DNA from: Cudoniella acicularis
Taxonomy: Eukaryota > Ascomycota > Leotiomycetes > Helotiales > Helotiaceae
DNA length: 62,643 nt
Reading direction: 5' to 3'
NCBI GenBank assembly: GCA_013054445.1
Contig: JAAMPI010000125.1
Coordinates: forward strand, 1-62,643
The notes beneath the pieces are model-generated. The model had not been told where the DNA came from, searched no databases, and saw only the letters and a list, made by a program, of their open reading frames with translations. The number at the start of each line of letters is the position of its first letter. The stretch's first letter is position 1. This document shows, one piece after another, positions 57,980 through 62,643 of this stretch. The position numbers and the translations under genes were made by a program.

Positions 57980-59842
57980 TTACTGCTTTTGGTTCTCCTC
58001 GACGTGTGCAATACTTTGCGCTTTCTCACCAACAGCCTCGCTGTATGCGATTTCTTCAATCTTGTTCGCTGCAGTCTCTTTCTCGCCCTCATCGACAGCA
58101 TCAAGTCCGCCGAAAAGCTTGTCCATACGTTCGAGAGAGATTCCCTTAGTCTCCGGCAAGATGAAAATTACCGAAATCTATGCCTTGTCAGTTTTATTCT
58201 AGCGTCAGGAGATTGAGGATCAATATTACCAAAGCCACCACATTCAAGGCAAATAACAGCCAGTAGCTCTTAGCGCCCACTTCTGCGTTGAATCTCGGCC
58301 ATGGTTGGGTCAATGCCAACAAACAGACAGTTTGTCCGAGAAGTGAGAGGCCAAAGGCCTTGTCACGGACTTCCTGGGGGAAGATCTCACTGGCTATTGC
58401 TGGAGTTACGGGACCATTTGACCAGCAGTAAGTTAAACCAACGATAAACAGCATGGCGACCTCGGCGATCGCAGCTGATCGGTTCGTGTTGTCTGGGTAA
58501 CTTGTTGTTAATGATGAGAGGATGAGCAGTGCCATGCTCTGAATTGCAAATCCGGCAATGAGTAAAGATCTGCGTCCAAATCGATCGACTGTGAATGTGT
58601 TTACCAAGACGATGCAAAGTTGGAGAGCGGCTTGGATGCCGTTGATTGCAAGAGCTTGATGGCCTTGATTCCAGCCCAAGGATTCGTAAATTAGGGCAGC
58701 ATACATCGTCAAAGCCGCAATGCCACCGAATTGTTGAAGAGCCATTGCGTAAACTCCATAGGCCAATCTTTTTCTCATTCCAGCACTAGCAAAGAGCCCC
58801 ATATAACCGCCTTGATATCGTTTACGGTATTCGTGTGAAGTGATTAATTCGTGGAATTCGAGACGGACATGCTCGTCAGTGATGGTCCCGGAACGAAGTT
58901 TGGCAAGTGAGGCAAGGCAAAGCTCGGGATTATCGGGGTATTTTTCCAACAGCCAACGAGGTGATTCGATGTACCAGAAAGAAATGATAATAAACATGAC
59001 GCCGATCGGGATCTGAATCACGTTCGACACTCGCCAGGCGATGTTGTATGGTGAGCTGTGGAAGGACATACCATATCCGGCCCAGAAAGCAATCAAAGTG
59101 CCAAGCTGATATCCAAATTGTGAGACTGTTCCGACAAAACTACCTCGTAAGGACCGAGGAGCGCATTCGGCCACATAGAGATTTGTCGCAATGTCTGAAA
59201 ATACATCCCTTTAGTACGAGTTTTCACATAACTTGCGGATTTCTTGTCAATACTTACAAACACAGCCAAAGCCGAGTCCACTGGAATTTTGTCAATAATA
59301 CCCAAATGGAGGGGCTTTTACACTTACGTGACCAAACGCCCAACAATAAGTACAGCGTAAGTATTGGGTACGACTTGGATGACTCTGGAGGAGGTTAGAA
59401 GAAGCTTGAAAGTTTTTGGCAGTATTTTGAATGGAGATTACTCACACGCCAATGCACATAAGACAAATGGAAATTCGAAGGGCCCCTTTAGAAGTTGGAT
59501 TGTCAGTATCAAACAGACACACAGGTAAGAAAACTCACACAATCTGCCGACCCAGGCTGCAAGAGTTCCTCCTACGAAGAGCTGCGCGAGGCCTGTATAC
59601 GATAAGCAAACAAACTGATGATTTGGTTCGATTAAAGTACCTGTTGATGCCCAAGGGATTGTGGCAATGACTCCCGAACGCGTGGTATCAACATTGTAGT
59701 ACGCAGTGAACTGTTTGTCGGACAGGATGACCGTCATGATACCAGCATCATAGCCATTGAAGCATGTGCTGAATACCATTCCATACAGCATCAAAGCTGC
59801 ATACCGATCATTGGGCGGTAGAAACCTCTCTAAAAGACCCAT
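57980..59842 (-). CDS. MFS sugar transporter (sugar porter family)
   Basis: Plasma membrane proton-coupled uptake of a mono- or oligosaccharide. Seven exons: 59842-59641, 59592-59539, 59485-59446, 59384-59328, 59280-59258, 59194-58230 and 58177-57980, with introns of 47-63 bp; 512 residues. Twelve membrane segments are expected. Signatures: GYDAGIMTVILSDKQF near the first segment, VGRLVTGLGFGCVYIATNLY, YIESPRWLLEKYP (family PESPRWL), DRFGRRSLLIAGF, and PETKGISLERMDKLFGG at the end. The N-terminal part is split into five small exons of 23-57 nt plus the first, each join keeping frame. It lies between GH127 and a divergent secreted glycoside hydrolase, so an arabinose-containing sugar is the likely cargo by context only. 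Confidence 0.92.
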
Positions 59843-60605
59843 GGCGATTGATGATATCAGAAGTAGTTATGCAGAGAAGAGACAGAGCACGGTCAAAACT
59901 TCAAAGTCCTTTGACAGGAACGAGACGAGCGGGAGCGGGTAATGTAGATTTGAAAGCAAGTCCAAGTAAAGAACTTGAACCTGAGCTTGGCAAAAGAAAA
60001 CCTACTTCTCCCATGGCAGTGGTCTGGTCATATAGTTGCATTCCAAAATGACCCCGCAAGGACAAGGCGATGCAGAGCGGAGAGAGTTGTGGGGTGTGGA
60101 GTGAAGGTCAGAGAAAACCCCGGTCGCTACCCCTGAACCTCGCTAACCCACCGGAACATGGAGCGGCATAGCTCCGGTGCACGCAGCCGGCAATACAAGG
60201 GTAGCTTGAAGCTACCAGCCCAGCCTCGGGGGAAATTTTACACCTTGATTCTTGCGAGGCGGCTGCGTGGACAGATTTCGGACGCCAACTCACATCGCTC
60301 GTTCCTCGAATCGTGAAGTTAAAGTATAGAAATGGATCATCCTATGGCGATCCCACGTTGGGCCCCGGCCGCCCTTCTCAAGTTCTCCTCAACTCCTCTT
60401 CCCCCACGGGGTTTTCGCGAGGCCTGGAAGATCATCCACCGACGGAGAATCATTCTTCTTTTCGCTCTGACGATACCTTCTCCGCTTCTTGAATGCAGCA
60501 ATTATCCGGGAAGCACTACATAAGAACAGTAAGTGGACATCTCATTGAACTGGGCCATCATCCATAGGAACAACTGGTTACATTGTTCTTCGTGTCAACT
60601 TTCTC
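59843..60605. promoter_or_regulatory. Divergent promoter of the sugar transporter and secreted glycoside hydrolase
   Basis: 763 bp shared by two divergent genes. A nested dyad lies at 60151-60177: outer CCGGA (60151-60155) and TCCGG (60173-60177), inner GGAGC (60160-60164) and GCTCC (60171-60175). CGG-containing dyads are typical binding sites of fungal Zn2Cys6 regulators; whether this one is used is unknown. The glycoside hydrolase side is C/T-rich near 60390-60500. Confidence 0.5.
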
Positions 60606-62282
60606 ATGATGTATCAATTTATGCCCCTTCTTCTAGCTGCCTCTGCCATTGCCAATCCTCTGGCAAAGCGCGTTTCGGGCACTTCTACAGTCAATCTTGG
60701 AAATATTACGGGGTCAATCAAGCATCTTGCTTCCGGGTTCATTTATGGAATTCCCGATACCCCAAACCAAATTCCTGACCACTTCTACACGGACATTGGC
60801 TTCAATTATGGCAGAGCTGGCGGAGCCCAAGTTGCAGCACCTGGCCTTGGGTGGATTTGGGGTTTGGCTGAGTACAAGGTAAGTCCTATCTACCAATACC
60901 AATGATTGATAGGTGTTGATTCGTTTCCTAGGTGCGTTTTGCGTCGGCTCTGTCCAATTACAGAACTACGCGCAAATATGGTGGCGAATTCATCTTTCTC
61001 ATCCATGATCTCTGGGGTGCCGATGGAACACAAGTAAGTAATTCTACAGTCGATTCTGCCTTCATTTGGAAGCAGAGCTTTTGAAGATTTCACTAATTTG
61101 CTCATGACAGAACTCTTCCGCACCCTATCCTGGAGACAATGGTGATTGGAGTAGTTGGGACGACTACTTGACACAATGGATCTCCGATATGAACGCCAAT
61201 GATGCTCTTGAAGGTCTTTCGGTCGATATTTGGAACGAGCCAGATTTGGCCTACTTTTGGAATGCACCTCAAAGTCAATACTTGCAAATGTGGGGCAGGA
61301 CCTATCATCGGCTGAGAAAAGAATGGCCGGAGGTAAAGTTGACAGGGCCAGCTTTCGCCGGAGAGCCTGATGCTTCCAATTCTTGTGAGCCGCCCTCCCT
61401 TTCTACAAAATTGGTCACTGACTGTTTGCAGGGTGGACAAACTACTTGAGCTTTGTGGAGGGAAATGCAAGTATTCCCGATCAATGGGTATGGCACATGG
61501 AGGGCGGAGGCTCCGATATGGAGACGGCGTACGGCAACCTTTACAGTCTTCTTCAGACCTACAACCTTCCTCTGCGGCCGATCAACATTGACGAATATGC
61601 TACATACGCTGAGCAAGTTCCATCAGGAGCCGTTTGGTGGATATCACAACTTGAACGAGTTGATGCTATCGGGCTTCGAGGAAATTGGCTGAGCGGAACT
61701 CAACTCCATGACTTCATGGCGTCTTTGCTTGGAAAGCCGAACGCCACAACCTCAAGTTATAGCGCAACAGAAGGTGGCTACTGGCCTAATGGTGGCTACC
61801 AGGTTTACAAGTAAATCAACCTTTTCTTTTGTCCCTTCTCCCCTAACTTCATATTCCAAGTGGTCGGGAGGATGCTTCTTCCTCCTCTCTCCTCCTCAAA
61901 AAACACAGTGCTAATTCGTTAAAGGTACTATAATTTGAATCAGACGGGCCACCGAGTTGGTAGTTCTCCTTCAGCAGATTTGATGTTAGATACCTATGCT
62001 ACGGTTGGAACGGACATGGTCAGAGTTTTGACTGGTGTTCGAATTGCAACGGGAACTTGGCAGATTACGATTAATGATCTCTCAGCTGTGGGTCTTCCAA
62101 CATCAGGCACGCTGAATATTCACACGTGGGGCTTCCCTTTTACTGGTGGGTACTTCGGAGAAGTGGACGCACCTACTGATCTCGGTTGGTACGAACATAC
62201 ATATGAAGGGAACAGTGTGACATTCCCTGTTTACCAAACGGACACTACGACAGCCTATGCCTTTGAGTTTCTCTTGGGATAA
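60606..62282 (+). CDS. Secreted clan-A type glycoside hydrolase, family uncertain (GH39-like)
   Basis: Five exons: 60606-60878, 60932-61033, 61111-61384, 61432-61810 and 61925-62282; introns of 53, 77, 47 and 114 bp; 461 residues. Signal peptide MMYQFMPLLLAASAIANP with a KR site just after it. The body looks like a (beta/alpha)8 retaining glycosidase: DIWNEPDLAYFW gives an acid/base candidate E168 (Asn-Glu-Pro), and INIDEYATYAEQ a nucleophile candidate E271. ASGFIYGIPDTPNQIP and FIFLIHDLWGADGTQ are conserved in fungal relatives usually labelled only glycoside hydrolase superfamily. The C-terminal 110 residues look like a beta-rich domain (TGTWQITINDLSAVGLP). Placement in a numbered CAZy family is not certain. 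Divergent from the sugar transporter, suggesting a joint role. The second ATG (60609) could also start it. Confidence 0.85.
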
Positions 62283-62643
62283 TAAGGGATTATGCCGTGG
62301 GCACGAAGGTTATCTGGTGGAACGGGTCCAATTTGAGTGAGATTCGACGGGTTTTTAGTGTTTCTTGCAAGAGTTGTTAGCCAAAACATGTTTATTAGCT
62401 GAGGCTGGGGGGAAAGTTATCATAAAAATACCCGTACTCCGTGTACTATATGCCTTTCCTTGCTAGTTCTGTCTAACCAAACTATCTTGAGCATCTCCTT
62501 TGTTGTAGTTAGCGAATTAGTACCGTCAACCCAAGCTTACAGCAGAATATCTCTCGGACATATTGGTCTTGTAATAAATGTCAAATAGATAATTTGCACG
62601 TGACAAAATCGAGCTGGTCGCCGTCTTAAAGAGTCTGCTAATT
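62283..62643. other. 3' flank of the last gene, no gene seen
   Basis: 361 bp of AT-leaning sequence to the window end, with a CACGTGA core near 62598. Nothing else recognised. Confidence 0.45.

Noticed and set aside
60108..60293. Small minus-strand frame in the transporter-hydrolase spacer
   Set aside because: Sixty-one codons with no conserved motif, overlapping the regulatory dyad region; more likely chance.
1..62643. tRNA, 5S rRNA genes and CRISPR arrays
   Set aside because: I looked for B-box-like GGTTCRANNC pairs, 5S core sequence and spaced direct repeats and found none that fold or repeat convincingly; a tRNAscan run would be decisive.

Overview
The window is nuclear DNA of a filamentous ascomycete (Pezizomycotina; I favour Leotiomycetes/Helotiales from gene content, moderate confidence). 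Genes are split by short GT-AG introns, mostly 44-170 bp, and GC-balanced gene blocks alternate with AT-rich stretches. I rebuilt gene models by joining frames at splice sites and by following conserved family sequence. One ambiguous base (n at 2745) marks this as draft sequence.

Left end (1-6510): a decayed multi-pass membrane protein gene is cut by a 601-bp foldback element flanked by TA. Then come 1.9 kb of AT-rich DNA and a three-exon gene of unknown function with a premature stop. Next is 6.6 kb (6511-13097) without a convincing gene. From 13098 to 24498 lie ureidoglycolate lyase, a SANT/Myb-like acidic protein, an NCBP3-type cap-binding protein with a frameshift, a coiled-coil disordered protein, two copies of a small inverted-repeat element, and a five-exon conserved protein. 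A second long stretch without genes (24499-29394) precedes a conserved Cys/His plus coiled-coil protein and an F-box protein.

Middle (36311-48569): ribosomal proteins L17 (uL22) and S18 (uS13) are divergent from a shared 265-bp promoter, and the ribosome maturation factor SDO1 follows. Then come vacuolar carboxypeptidase Y, a second secreted-type S10 serine carboxypeptidase, and a Cas1p-type polysaccharide O-acetyltransferase. After them lie an F-box-like gene and an ELO-family fatty acid elongase.

Right end (54659-62282): an intracellular GH127 enzyme (beta-L-arabinofuranosidase type), an MFS sugar transporter and a secreted clan-A glycoside hydrolase sit side by side, the last two divergent. 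Together they could form an extracellular cleavage, uptake and intracellular hydrolysis route for a plant arabinoside. This is the best candidate for a functional system here, but the substrate is inferred.

Four otherwise intact genes (NCBP3-like, RPL17, Cas1-like, F-box-like) each carry one small length change that breaks a conserved frame. This fits indel errors in the assembly better than independent gene death.
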